From: DASWOJ01 sp964250755
Lineage (GTDB): Bacteria; Pseudomonadota; Alphaproteobacteria; Acetobacterales; Acetobacteraceae
Direction: 5' to 3'
Assembly (NCBI GenBank): GCA_964250755.1
Contig: CAXUHB010000004.1
Location: forward strand, 62,001 to 126,000
DNA: 64,000 nucleotides
Made by a program: the position numbers and the translations under genes. Numbering within the stretch: position 1 is the first letter of the stretch; every line of letters starts with the position of its first letter. Positions 25,040-33,252 of this stretch are shown here, one piece after another. The notes beneath the pieces were generated by a model. The model worked only from the letters and a program-made list of their open reading frames with translations. It was not told the DNA's origin and did no database searches.

Positions 25040-26122
25040 ATGGATCCCAAGGACCGCCCGCCCCGCGCTGGGATGCCCCCGGGCCTGGACCCCCGCGCCG
25101 CGACGGTGCTGCGGGAGATCGTGGAGCAGTATGTCGCCACCGGCGAACCCGTGGGCAGCCGCACCCTGTCCCGCCGCCTGCCGATGTCCTTGTCGCCCGC
25201 CACCATACGCAACGTGATGGCGGACCTGACGGACGCCGGGCTGCTGTTCTCTCCGCACACCAGCGCCGGCCGCCTGCCGACCGACCGCGGCCTGCGCCTG
25301 TTCGTGGACGGCCTGCTGCAGACGGGCAGCCTGGCGGATGAGGAGCGGGAGGCGATCACCCGTGCGCTGGAGGCCAAGGGGCGCAGCCTGGAGGACACGC
25401 TGGCCGACGCCAGCGCCATGCTGGGCGGGCTGGCCGGCGCCGCCGGGCTGGTGCTGGCCCCGAAGTCGGACGGCGCGGTGCGGCACATCGAGTTCGTGCC
25501 GCTCGGCCCCGGGCGGGCGCTGGTGATCTTGGTGTCGGCGGACGGCCAGGTTGAGAACCGGGTGATCGAGACGCCTGCAGGCCTGCCGCTGTCGGCGCTG
25601 ACGGAGGCGGCCAACTACCTGAACGCCCGCCTGCTGGGCCGCAGCCTGGCGGAGCGCAGCCTGTCCGAGCTGCGCCGCGTGGTGGGCGAGGACATGACGG
25701 CGGACCGCAGCCAGCTGGACTCCCTGGCTTCCCAGGTGGTGGAGGCTGGCTTGGCGACCTGGACCGGGGAGGGCCGCGGCGGCGCGCTGATCGTGCGCGG
25801 CCAGGCCCGGCTGCTGTCCGAGGTCACGCAGATCGAAAGCCTGGCCGCCATCCAGACCCTGTTCGAGCGGCTGGAGCAGCAGGAGACCATGCTGAAGCTG
25901 CTGGACCTGGCGGAGTCTTCGGACGGCGTGCGCATCTTCATCGGCGCGGAGAGCGGCCTGTTCGGCGCCAGCGGCGTCAGCATGGTGGTGGCGCCCGCGC
26001 GCAATGGCGCCGACCGGATCGTGGGCGCCATCGGCGTGATCGGGCCGACGCGCATCAACTACGGGCGGATCATCCCGGTCGTGGACTACACCGCGCGCGT
26101 CATTGGGCGGCTTCTGGGGTAG
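25040..26122 (+). CDS. hrcA: Heat-inducible transcription repressor HrcA
   Basis: 360 aa. The N-terminal winged helix is recognisable in LREIVEQYVATGEPVGSRTL and SPATIRNVMADLTDAGLLFSPHTSAGRLPTD. A GAF-like middle domain and a C-terminal GPTRINYGRIIPVVDY segment complete the family architecture. It normally represses groESL and dnaK operons through CIRCE operators; no CIRCE inverted repeat was found in this window, and grpE does not follow. The start ATG 25040 is 8 bp after the dehydrogenase stop. Confidence 0.96.
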   Translation: MDPKDRPPRAGMPPGLDPRAATVLREIVEQYVATGEPVGSRTLSRRLPMSLSPATIRNVMADLTDAGLLFSPHTSAGRLPTDRGLRLFVDGLLQTGSLADEEREAITRALEAKGRSLEDTLADASAMLGGLAGAAGLVLAPKSDGAVRHIEFVPLGPGRALVILVSADGQVENRVIETPAGLPLSALTEAANYLNARLLGRSLAERSLSELRRVVGEDMTADRSQLDSLASQVVEAGLATWTGEGRGGALIVRGQARLLSEVTQIESLAAIQTLFERLEQQETMLKLLDLAESSDGVRIFIGAESGLFGASGVSMVVAPARNGADRIVGAIGVIGPTRINYGRIIPVVDYTARVIGRLLG

Positions 26123-26251
26123 CTGGCGGCGGCCTTGTGCGGCTGTGCCGTCGCGGCACACCTGAATAGTTCTCCATCCAACGCCGCGACAACGAACGAA
26201 ACCGGGCGGGCGCCGTTGGGGCTGAAGCGACTGAACAAGCGGCGGCCCAAT

Positions 26252-26623
26252 ATGTCCGACAAACAAAACTGCCTGCTTCTCGTCGAGGACGATGCGCTCG
26301 TCCGCATGACGGTCGCGCTGATGCTGGAGGACGACGGCTTCGGCGTGGTGGAGGCCGCAACGGCCGAGGAGGCCCTGATGCTGATCCGCGGCGGCCTGCA
26401 GGCGCCGGTGATGGTGACCGACGTGGACCTGGGGGCGGGCTGGAACGGCATGGAGCTGGCGGACCAGTTGCGGGCGGTGTCGCCCGACATGGTGATCGTG
26501 TTCATCACCGGCCGCACGGCCTCCCTGGCCGGACGGGCGCTCGGCCCGCGGGAGGCCGTGCTGCCCAAGCCGTTCGAAGGTGCCGAGTTGGCCCGGCTGG
26601 TGCGGAGCCTGGTGGCGCGCTGA
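26252..26623 (+). CDS. Single-domain response regulator (receiver only)
   Basis: 123 aa from ATG 26252 (MSDKQNCLLLVEDDALVR); the upstream open frame is unlikely to be coding. Receiver residues are in place: acidic pocket Glu12/Asp13/Asp14, phosphoacceptor Asp57 in VTDVDLG, the switch Thr in FITGR and Lys in LPKPF. There is no output domain, so it acts through protein contact, possibly in a phosphorelay. No histidine kinase is adjacent. A 14-bp tandem duplication covers its stop codon. Confidence 0.9.
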   Translation: MSDKQNCLLLVEDDALVRMTVALMLEDDGFGVVEAATAEEALMLIRGGLQAPVMVTDVDLGAGWNGMELADQLRAVSPDMVIVFITGRTASLAGRALGPREAVLPKPFEGAELARLVRSLVAR

Positions 26624-26643
26624 ACCCGGCGCGCTGAACCCGG
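26616..26643 (+). repeat. 14-bp tandem duplication over a stop codon
   Basis: The unit GCGCGCTGAACCCG occurs twice in tandem and then begins a third time. The first copy contains the TGA stop of the response regulator gene, so the duplication extends past the gene without changing the protein. Confidence 0.8.
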
Positions 26644-26664
26644 CGCAATGTGAGTCGGGTTTTA
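26637..26664 (+). terminator. Weak candidate intrinsic terminator
   Basis: AACCCG (26637-26642) pairs with CGGGTT (26656-26661) across a 13-nt loop, followed by TTAT. The short stem makes this only a weak candidate after the response regulator gene. Confidence 0.3.
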
Positions 26665-26674
26665 TCAGCCGTCC

Positions 26675-26700
26675 GCAACCATTGGCGTCCGGACGGCGTT
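26675..26700 (+). promoter_or_regulatory. Candidate EcfG promoter upstream of stress-type genes
   Basis: GCAAC, 17 nt, CGTT, one mismatch from GGAAC-N16/17-CGTT. It lies 32 bp before the start of the exported Thr-rich gene at 26733. The same segment carries a GCCGTCCG/CGGACGGC dyad (about 26669-26697) that could also be an operator. Assigned by eye. Confidence 0.4.
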
Positions 26701-26732
26701 GGGCCGCCACCAGCAACGGAGGAGACTTGGAC

Positions 26733-27200
26733 ATGAACGCACTCAGGCTTGGACTTGCGGCCGCGCTGATCTGCAGCGGCGCAATGGCGCAGACCGCCGG
26801 CACCACGACGACGCCCGGCAGCACGACGGGTGCGCCCGGAACGACGATGGGCACCACCAGCGGCGCAACGGGCACCACCCGGCCGATGGGCACGACCGGC
26901 ACCCTTCCGGGCGTGACCACCAACACCCCGGCGCAGCTCAACCCGTCCAACAACGGTTCCGCCACTCCTCCGGCCGTCACCACCAGCAACGCCAACAACA
27001 AGACCTCTGCCGCTCCCGTGAAGGGCCGCAACAGCTTTACGATGGGCGAGGCCCGCCGCCGGATCGAGAAGGGCGGCTTCACGCAGGTGACCGGCCTGAA
27101 GAAGGACGCCGACGGCATCTGGCGCGGCAAGGCCATGCGCGGCGGCGCGTCGGTGGACGTCTACTGCGACTATCAGGGCAACGTCGGCGCCGCGTCCTAA
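26733..27200 (+). CDS. Exported Thr/Gly-rich protein with PepSY-like C-terminus
   Basis: 155 aa from ATG 26733 with GGAGGAG upstream. Residues 1-20 form a Sec signal (MNALRLGLAAALICSGAMAQ). Residues 21-95 are a low-complexity Thr/Gly/Pro/Asn linker with many TT, GTT and TP steps. The C-terminal roughly 55 residues (FTMGEARRRIEKGGFTQVTGLKKDADGIWRG, read in two parts) resemble a PepSY-like fold of a helix followed by a beta hairpin ending VYCDYQGNVGA. It probably sits in the periplasm. A possible EcfG promoter precedes it, and the DUF2382 protein gene follows after 27 bp, suggesting a shared envelope-stress role. Confidence 0.75.
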   Translation: MNALRLGLAAALICSGAMAQTAGTTTTPGSTTGAPGTTMGTTSGATGTTRPMGTTGTLPGVTTNTPAQLNPSNNGSATPPAVTTSNANNKTSAAPVKGRNSFTMGEARRRIEKGGFTQVTGLKKDADGIWRGKAMRGGASVDVYCDYQGNVGAAS

Positions 27201-27227
27201 CCAATCCCGATCCAAGGAACACATACC

Positions 27228-28334
27228 ATGCGGACCATCGCACACGTCTATCCCACCTACGCCGAAGCGGCCCGCGTCGTGTCCGCGCTTGAAAGCGCCG
27301 GCATTCCGCACAGCGACATCAGCATCGTGTCGGGCGACAAGAGCTACTCGTCCTCCAACCATGGCTATGGCACCACGGGCACCGCGACCGGCATGACCAG
27401 CGGCGACCCCGAGCAGGGTGCGGCGACCGGCGCCGGCACCGGCGCGACCCTGGGAACTGTTCTGGGCGGCGGCGCGGGCTTGCTGGCCGGCATCGGCGCG
27501 TTGGCCATTCCCGGCCTCGGTCCCATCGTGGCAGCGGGTTGGCTGGTTGCGGCGCTGACCGGCGCCGGGGTCGGCGCGGCGGCTGGCAGCCTGCTGGGCA
27601 GCCTGACGGGCGCCGGCATCAGCGAGGCCGACGCCCAAACCTACCAGGAGGGCGTCAACAGCGGCGGCACCCTGGTCACCGTCCGCGCCGACGACGCGCA
27701 GGCTGCGCATGTCGAGCAGGTGATGGGCATGAGCACCGGTTATGCTTCGACCAGCACGACCATGGACACGACGGCGGGTGCGGGCGTGCTCGGCACCACC
27801 GCAGCGGTTGGCGCCATGACCGGCGCCCATGAGACCACGGCCACGCGCGACATGGCGATGGACACGGCAACCACCGCCACCACCATGAACACTGCCCCGG
27901 TGAACACTGCTTCGATGTCCAACGACGGCACCATCAAGGTGATGAAGGAGGACCTAGTCGTCGGCAAGCGCGAGGTCGAGGCCGGCGGTGTGCGCGTCAC
28001 GTCGCATGTGGTCGAGACGCCCGTGCAGGAGCAGGTCACCCTGCATGAGGAGCGGGTCAGCATCGAGCGCCACCCGGTGAACGAGCGTGTCAGCGGCACC
28101 GAAGCGTTCCGCGATCAGACCATCGAGGCCCGTGCGACGGCCGAGGAGGCCGTGGTCGCCAAGGACGTGCGCGTCGTCGAGGAGATCGGCATCAAAAAGG
28201 AAGCTGCCGACCGCGTCGAGACCGTGCGTGACACCGTGCGTGAGACCAAGGTGGACATCGAGGACACGGCTGCCACCGTCCGCCCGGTCGCGACCACGAC
28301 AACCACCACGACGGACACGACCAAGCGCATCTAA
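27228..28334 (+). CDS. Stress protein with 17M-like N-terminus and C-terminal DUF2382 (YsnF/AvaK) domain
   Basis: 368 aa. Residues 1-40 resemble the general-stress-protein 17M-type start (IAHVYPTYAEAARVVSALESAG and HSDISIVSG). Residues 60-130 form a Gly/Ala-rich glycine-zipper stretch (GAGTGATLGTVLGGGAGLLAG) that could insert in or associate with a membrane. Residues 165-230 are a Thr/Met/Ala-rich linker. The C-terminal domain (IKVMKEDLVVGKREVEAGGVRV, VQEQVTLHEERVSIERHPVNE) is DUF2382, seen in bacterial stress proteins of unknown mechanism. A strong terminator follows. Codon use is normal for the window apart from the Thr-rich parts. Confidence 0.85.
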   Translation: MRTIAHVYPTYAEAARVVSALESAGIPHSDISIVSGDKSYSSSNHGYGTTGTATGMTSGDPEQGAATGAGTGATLGTVLGGGAGLLAGIGALAIPGLGPIVAAGWLVAALTGAGVGAAAGSLLGSLTGAGISEADAQTYQEGVNSGGTLVTVRADDAQAAHVEQVMGMSTGYASTSTTMDTTAGAGVLGTTAAVGAMTGAHETTATRDMAMDTATTATTMNTAPVNTASMSNDGTIKVMKEDLVVGKREVEAGGVRVTSHVVETPVQEQVTLHEERVSIERHPVNERVSGTEAFRDQTIEARATAEEAVVAKDVRVVEEIGIKKEAADRVETVRDTVRETKVDIEDTAATVRPVATTTTTTTDTTKRI

Positions 28335-28352
28335 GCGGCTTGAGTTGGCGGA

Positions 28353-28381
28353 ACGGGGAGGGCGGTTGCCCTCCCCGTTTT
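28353..28381 (+). terminator. Rho-independent terminator
   Basis: ACGGGGAGGGC (28353-28363), loop GGTT and GCCCTCCCCGT (28368-28378) form an 11-bp stem followed by TTTT, 19 bp after the stop of the DUF2382 stress gene. Confidence 0.9.
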
Positions 28382-28395
28382 CATGTCCGGCTGCC

Positions 28396-28424
28396 TGCTC
28401 CCTCTCCCTTTGGAAGAGGGAGCA
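28396..28424. repeat. Family-1 repeat, single truncated copy
   Basis: GCTCCCTCTCCC, TTTGG and AGAGGGAGCAG form a short hairpin matching the repeat core. The G-rich tail and the partner copy are missing. It sits between two convergent genes. Confidence 0.6.
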
Positions 28425-28435
28425 GAAGCCAGCCC

Positions 28436-29251
28436 CTACCGATAGTCGTTCCAGGATGTCGTGAACGGCTTCCGGAAGTATGTCGCCCACAGGTAATTCG
28501 CGCTGTAGCGCACGCCCGTCATCACCAGCCCGTCCCCGCGCAGCCGGCGGCCGGACGATTTTGCGGTCAGCTTGAAGGTGAACACGACGTCGCCGACCCG
28601 GCTCATGCGCCGGGCCACGTCGGTGTCCTCCCCATAGAAGGTGAAGGCGTCGCTGTAGCCGCCGATGCGCTCCATAACGTCGCGCAGCAGCACGAAATTG
28701 CCGCCCTGCACCATCGCCCCCACGCCCATGACATGCTTGTTGAAGGCATAGGTCGCGTAGCCCACCAGGTAGAAGCACCGCGCGAAGGTGCGTATGTGCA
28801 GAGGCACGTCGTGGTAGTCATAGGGGCCGCTTACGCAGACCAGCTTGGGGTTCTGCTCGAAGGCGTGCAGCACGCGCGCCAGCCAGCCTTCTGGGATGAG
28901 GGTGTCGGCATCTATATTGGCCGTCAGCACGCCGCGGCTGGCCAGGAACCCGGCGCTGCGCGCCTGCACCAGCCCCTTGACCGGCTGATCCACGACGGTG
29001 ACGCCTTGCGTCGCCGCGGCAATGGCCCGGGTGCCGTCCGTGCTGGCGTTGTTGACCACCAGGATTTCCGCCGTGCAGCCCGTCCGCTCGATCTCCGCAC
29101 GGATGGCGGCCAGGCAGTCCGGCAGCAGTCGCTCCTCGTTGTAGGCCGGCACCACGAAGCTGACCTGCGGGCGCGGGCTGTCCCCGGGCTTCTGCCGGCC
29201 ACCCGGGGCTGCGGGCACCGGCAGGTCGGACAGGGCGGCGTCTGAGGTCAT
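28436..29251 (-). CDS. Family 2 glycosyltransferase
   Basis: 271 aa from ATG 29251 with GGAGG upstream; longer in-frame readings run antisense across the gamma-glutamyltransferase gene. The GT-A fold is clear: VSFVVPAYNEERLLPDCLAAI near residue 30, VVNNASTDGT, then the DxD-type NIDADTLIP and the late acceptor-site region FYGEDTDVARRMSRVGD. There are no long membrane segments, only a mildly hydrophobic ATYAFNK region, so it is probably a peripheral or cytoplasmic enzyme. The sugar donor is unknown. It is convergent with the stress gene. Confidence 0.88.
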   Translation of the reverse strand: MTSDAALSDLPVPAAPGGRQKPGDSPRPQVSFVVPAYNEERLLPDCLAAIRAEIERTGCTAEILVVNNASTDGTRAIAAATQGVTVVDQPVKGLVQARSAGFLASRGVLTANIDADTLIPEGWLARVLHAFEQNPKLVCVSGPYDYHDVPLHIRTFARCFYLVGYATYAFNKHVMGVGAMVQGGNFVLLRDVMERIGGYSDAFTFYGEDTDVARRMSRVGDVVFTFKLTAKSSGRRLRGDGLVMTGVRYSANYLWATYFRKPFTTSWNDYR

Positions 29252-29431
29252 GCGGGTCGGCCTCCATTGGACGGCGGGAAGTTGGGTCCGGGTTCGCTGG
29301 CAGCGCCCGGCTTGCAGCGCCAGCCACAATCCCGTGTGATCGCCACGCCGGCAATCCCCCGCCTGCTCCTTGCCTGGTCCCCTGCGCCGGATTGGGGCTA
29401 GGCTGTGCCCCCCGGCCAAGGATGACCCGTG

Positions 29432-31030
29432 ATGGACCACCCGCAGCACCATGCCCGATCCGCGCACACCTTGCCCCGGATGACGCAGAACTGGCAGATC
29501 GCCAAGCCCGCCGCATCCGGGCGGCGCGGCATGGTCGTGTCGCAGTCGCACGACGCCGCGCTGGCCGGGGCCGCCGTGCTGGACGCCGGCGGCAATGCGG
29601 TGGACGCCGCAGTGGCAACGGCCCTGGCCCTGGCGGCGGTCGAGCCGTGGAACAGCGGGCTGGGCGGCATCGGCTTCGCGCTGGTTCACCGCGCCGGGCA
29701 ACCGCGGGCGGAGGTCGTGGACTTCGGCCCCCGCGCACCCGCCCGGCTGGATCCGTCGCTGTTCAAGCTGACGGGCCGCACCAAGGCGGACCTGTTCACC
29801 TGGCCGGAAGTGGAGGGCGACGCCAACATCCACGGCCCGCTGTCCTTCGTGGTGCCGTCCGCCCCCGCCGGGTACGCCCACATGCACGGGCGCTGGGGCG
29901 CTCTGCCGCTTAGCCAAGTGGTGGCGCCCGCCATCGCGCTGGCCCGGCGCGGCCTGCCGCAGGATTGGTTCACGACGCTCAAGGTCGCCAACGCCGCTGC
30001 CGTGCTGCGCCGCTACCCGGAATCCGCGCGCATCTACCTGCCGGACGGCCTGCCGCCGGTGGCGCCCTACCAGGGCGCCCCCGGCTTCTTCCAGTTGGGC
30101 CGCCTGCTGGACACCCTGGAGCACCTGGCCCAGGCCGGGCTGCGCGACTTCTACGAGGGCGACGTGGCCGCCGGCATCGCTGCCGACGTGGCTGGGATGG
30201 GCGGCATACTGGACCGGGACGACCTGCGCCGGTGCGAGGCGCGGATCGTGCCGGCGCAGGACATCGCGTGGCACGGCCGCACGGTGCAGGCGGCGGGCGG
30301 CCTGACTGCGGCGCCCACGCTGGCGCGGGTGCTGGACGCGCTGCCCCCGGTGCAGGGCGCGCCGGATGCGGCCTGGTTCGTGGCGCTGGCCCGCGCGATG
30401 AAGGCAGCCTATGCCGAGCGCCTAGCCGGGCTTGGCGATGCCGAAGCGACCGTGGAGCGGGGGGCCGCCGAAAGCTGCACGACGCACCTGACAGTGTGCG
30501 ACGAGGCCGGGACGATGGTGGCGATGACGACGACGCTGCTGTCCTCGATGGGCAGCCGGGTGGTGCTGCCGGGGTCGGGCGTGCTGATGAACAACGGGGT
30601 GATGTGGTTCGACCCGCGGCCAGGGCAGGCGAACTCGATGGCGCCGGGCAAGCGGCCGCTGACCAACATGTGCCCGGTCATCGTGCGTGATGGGGACAAG
30701 CCGGTGCTGGCGGCGGGCGCATCGGGCGGACGGCGCATCCTGGCGTCGGTGGTGCAGATGCTGGCCTTCGTGGACGCCGGCATGGACCCGGCAGCCGCGG
30801 CGCACCAGCCGCGCCTGGACGTGTCGGACGCCACGACCGTACACGCCGACGCCCGCCTGCCCCCGAATGTGCTGGACGCCTTGGCGGCGGACGGCCCGAC
30901 CGAAGTGGTGGAGCACGGCGTCCTGCCGGTCAACTTCGCCTGCCCGAACCTGATCCAGGACCGCGACGGCACGCGCACCGGCATCAGCGATGTGATGTCC
31001 CCCTGGTCCGCCGCAGTGGCGCAAGCGTGA
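29432..31030 (+). CDS. Gamma-glutamyltransferase family protein (Ntn hydrolase)
   Basis: About 532 aa from ATG 29432 (GTG 29429 directly before it is also possible). N-terminal family features are GRRGMVVSQSHDAALAGAAVLDAGGNAVDAAVA and WNSGLGGIGF, cited in pieces of the same region. The autocatalytic cleavage site with nucleophile Thr lies around residue 350 (SCTTHLTVCDEAG). It is followed by MNNGVMWFDP, NSMAPGKRPLTNMCP and a GASGGRRI oxyanion-type segment. No signal peptide is apparent, so it may be cytoplasmic and could act on gamma-glutamyl or cephalosporin-type amides rather than periplasmic glutathione. A repeat pair follows. Confidence 0.9.
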   Translation: MDHPQHHARSAHTLPRMTQNWQIAKPAASGRRGMVVSQSHDAALAGAAVLDAGGNAVDAAVATALALAAVEPWNSGLGGIGFALVHRAGQPRAEVVDFGPRAPARLDPSLFKLTGRTKADLFTWPEVEGDANIHGPLSFVVPSAPAGYAHMHGRWGALPLSQVVAPAIALARRGLPQDWFTTLKVANAAAVLRRYPESARIYLPDGLPPVAPYQGAPGFFQLGRLLDTLEHLAQAGLRDFYEGDVAAGIAADVAGMGGILDRDDLRRCEARIVPAQDIAWHGRTVQAAGGLTAAPTLARVLDALPPVQGAPDAAWFVALARAMKAAYAERLAGLGDAEATVERGAAESCTTHLTVCDEAGTMVAMTTTLLSSMGSRVVLPGSGVLMNNGVMWFDPRPGQANSMAPGKRPLTNMCPVIVRDGDKPVLAAGASGGRRILASVVQMLAFVDAGMDPAAAAHQPRLDVSDATTVHADARLPPNVLDALAADGPTEVVEHGVLPVNFACPNLIQDRDGTRTGISDVMSPWSAAVAQA

Positions 31031-31040
31031 GGGTGCCTTC

Positions 31041-31182
31041 TGCTCCCTCTCCCTCCGGGAGAGGGTTGGGGTGAGGGAAAGGCCACGCAGTGCCATGTTG
31101 GATAGACGGGGGCGCTCGCGTCATGATGGTTCGCGCGTGCGGCTTCCCTCACCCCGGCCCTCTCCCGGAGTGAGAGGGAGAA
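31041..31182. repeat. Family-1 palindromic repeat, convergent pair
   Basis: Forward copy 31041-31078 and reverse copy 31144-31182 with a 65-bp spacer, between the gamma-glutamyltransferase and trmO genes. Confidence 0.9.
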
Positions 31183-31207
31183 GAGCGCCTCATCCAAACG
31201 GCCCGCC

Positions 31208-31678
31208 ATGATCCTGCGCCCTATCGGCACCTTGCACACCCCGTTCCGCACCGTCGCCGACTGTCCCCGCAACGGCCGCCAGCCCGACCCGGCACCGGCC
31301 TGCGTCGCCATTGTGGACCCCGCCTTCCAGCCCGGCCTTCTTGCCCTGGACGGCTTCTCCCACCTCATCCTGCTCTACTGGCTCGGCCCGCAGGCCGACG
31401 CGCTCACCATCACGCCCCCCTTCGACGGCCAGCCCCGCGGCGTGTTCGCCACCCGCGCGCCATTGCGGCCCAACCCGGTCGGGTTGTCCGTGGTGGCGTA
31501 TGACGGGCTGGACGGGCCGGGGCGGCTGCGGGTCCGCTACCTTGACTGCTTGGACGGCACGCCGTTGCTGGACATCAAGCCCTATCTCTCCAGCATCGAC
31601 GCCGAGCCGGACGCCGTGATGGGCTGGCTGGCCCCGCACCGCACTGCCCGGCCCGGACCCAAGGAGGGCGACGCATGA
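31208..31678 (+). CDS. trmO: tRNA (t6A37) N6-methyltransferase TrmO/TsaA-like
   Basis: 156 aa. Family signatures are IGTLHTPFRT at the N-terminus, DGFSHLILLYWL, the ATRAPLRPNPVGLSVV loop and LDGTPLLDIKPYLSSID near the end. TrmO methylates N6-threonylcarbamoyladenosine at position 37 of tRNA-Thr using SAM. The protein lacks a C-terminal extension beyond the YaeB-type core. Its stop overlaps the amidase start (ATGA), so the two are coupled, an unexplained pairing. Confidence 0.92.
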   Translation: MILRPIGTLHTPFRTVADCPRNGRQPDPAPACVAIVDPAFQPGLLALDGFSHLILLYWLGPQADALTITPPFDGQPRGVFATRAPLRPNPVGLSVVAYDGLDGPGRLRVRYLDCLDGTPLLDIKPYLSSIDAEPDAVMGWLAPHRTARPGPKEGDA

Positions 31679-33084
31679 GCGACGACCCCGCCACCCTGAC
31701 GGCAGAGGCGCTGCTGGCGCACTACGCCCGCGGCACGCTCAGTCCCGTTGAGGCGCTGCAAGCCGTGACGGAGCGCATCGCCCGCCGCAACCCCGCGCTC
31801 AATGCCTTTGCCGTCCTGGATCCCCGCGCCATCCTGGCCGCCCGTGAAAGCGAGGGCCGGTGGCGCGCGGGCCGCCCGCTGGGCGCGCTGGACGGCGTGC
31901 CCTGCACCGTGAAGGACCTGGTGGACCTGGCCGGCCTGCCCACCCGGCGCGGCAGCCGGACCACCTCCGCCGACCCTGCCGCCACGGATGGCCCGGCGGT
32001 GCTGGGCCTGAAGGCGGCGGGCGCCGTCATCCTGGGCAAGACCACCACGACCGAGTTCGGCTGGAAGTCCCCCGGCGACTGCCCGCTGCACGGCATCACA
32101 CGCAACCCCTGGAACCCTGCGTATTCCACCGGCGGCTCCTCCTCCGGCGCGGGCGCCGCCGCTGCCGCCGCGTTCGGGCCGCTGCACCTGGGCACGGATG
32201 CGGGCGGCAGCATACGCATCCCCGCGGCGTGGTGCGGCGTAATCGGGTTGAAGCCCAGCTTCGGCCGGGTGCCGCAATGGCCGCTGAGCGCCTTCGGCAG
32301 CGTGAGCTGCGCCGGGCCGATGACGCGCACCGTGCGCGACGCCGCGCTGATGCTGACGGCCCTGGCCCGGCACGACCTGCGCGACCCCTACTGCCTGCCC
32401 GACGACCCCCGCGACTGGACTGCGGGGATCGAGGACGGGGTGGCCGGCCTGCGCGTGTCGGTGCTGCGCGCCCCGGGCTTCGACGCGCCGGTGGACGCCG
32501 ATGGGATCGCCGCGGTCGAGCAGGCCGCCGCCATCCTGGCCGATGCCGGGGCGGAAGTCGCGGACGAGGACCCTGACCTGCCCGATGCGGGCGCGGCCTT
32601 CGCGCAACTGTGGGGCCTGTCGCTGGCGGCCCTGGCCGGGGGCATGACGGCGGACCAGCGCGCGATGCTGGATGCAGGCATCTTGGACGTGGCCGCGCAC
32701 CACGCCGGGGCAGGGGGGCTGGCGGTGGTGGCCGGAGAGGCCGCTCGGGTGCAGGCCGCGCACCGCATGGCGCTGTTCCACCGCGGGTTCGATCTGGTGC
32801 TGTGCCCGACGGTGCCCGGCCCGCCGCCGCTGGCCGACGCGCCGACTGGGGACGCCGCGGCGGCGCTGCTGCGGGACTGGGCGCCCTGGACGCTGCTGTT
32901 CAACCTGACCCGGCAGCCGGCCATCACGGTGCCGCTGGGGACGACGGCAGCGGGCTTGCCGCGGTCGGTGCAGCTCGCCGCCGGGTTGTACCGGGATGAT
33001 CTGGTGCTGCGGGCAGCACGGGTGCTGGAGCAGGCGGTGCCTATACTTCCTGCTCCCTCTCCCTCCGGGAGAGGGTCGGGGTGA
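31675..33084 (+). CDS. Amidase signature family enzyme
   Basis: 469 aa, coupled to trmO by ATGA. The Ser-cisSer-Lys triad is visible: Lys80 in PCTVKDLVDLAG, Ser155-157 in STGGSSSGAG and Ser179 in GTDAGGSIRIP. It hydrolyses an amide in the cytoplasm; the substrate is unknown. The final residues (LPAPSPSGRGSG) are a translated family-1 repeat that supplies the stop codon, so the C-terminus has been altered by the repeat. It is not part of a GatCAB operon. Confidence 0.92.
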   Translation: MSDDPATLTAEALLAHYARGTLSPVEALQAVTERIARRNPALNAFAVLDPRAILAARESEGRWRAGRPLGALDGVPCTVKDLVDLAGLPTRRGSRTTSADPAATDGPAVLGLKAAGAVILGKTTTTEFGWKSPGDCPLHGITRNPWNPAYSTGGSSSGAGAAAAAAFGPLHLGTDAGGSIRIPAAWCGVIGLKPSFGRVPQWPLSAFGSVSCAGPMTRTVRDAALMLTALARHDLRDPYCLPDDPRDWTAGIEDGVAGLRVSVLRAPGFDAPVDADGIAAVEQAAAILADAGAEVADEDPDLPDAGAAFAQLWGLSLAALAGGMTADQRAMLDAGILDVAAHHAGAGGLAVVAGEAARVQAAHRMALFHRGFDLVLCPTVPGPPPLADAPTGDAAAALLRDWAPWTLLFNLTRQPAITVPLGTTAAGLPRSVQLAAGLYRDDLVLRAARVLEQAVPILPAPSPSGRGSG

Positions 33085-33194
33085 GGGAGGCGGCAAGCGC
33101 GATGTCCGCCCGGAGCAGAGCCAGTCCGCACAGGGACAGCTTCGCGCGGGTGGCTTCCCTCACCCCGACCCTCTCCCGGAGGGAGAGGGAGCAG
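33051..33194. repeat. Family-1 palindromic repeat, convergent pair
   Basis: The forward copy 33051-33090 overlaps the amidase stop; the reverse copy is at 33155-33194, with a 64-bp spacer. The rest of the gap up to 33252 is AT-richer, with GGAGG before the hydrolase start. Confidence 0.9.
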
Positions 33195-33252
33195 ACTCCG
33201 CTCTCCCGCAAAAACTCTCTACCCTCCCCGTAAAACACCGGAGGACCCGCCC

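Noticed and set aside
24036..26122. CIRCE operator for HrcA
   Set aside because: No TTAGCACTC-N9-GAGTGCTAA-like dyad was found near hrcA, htpG or elsewhere in the window.
31208..33084. trmO-amidase pair as part of a GatCAB-like amidotransferase system
   Set aside because: The amidase lacks GatB/GatC partners and the overlap alone does not show a functional link.
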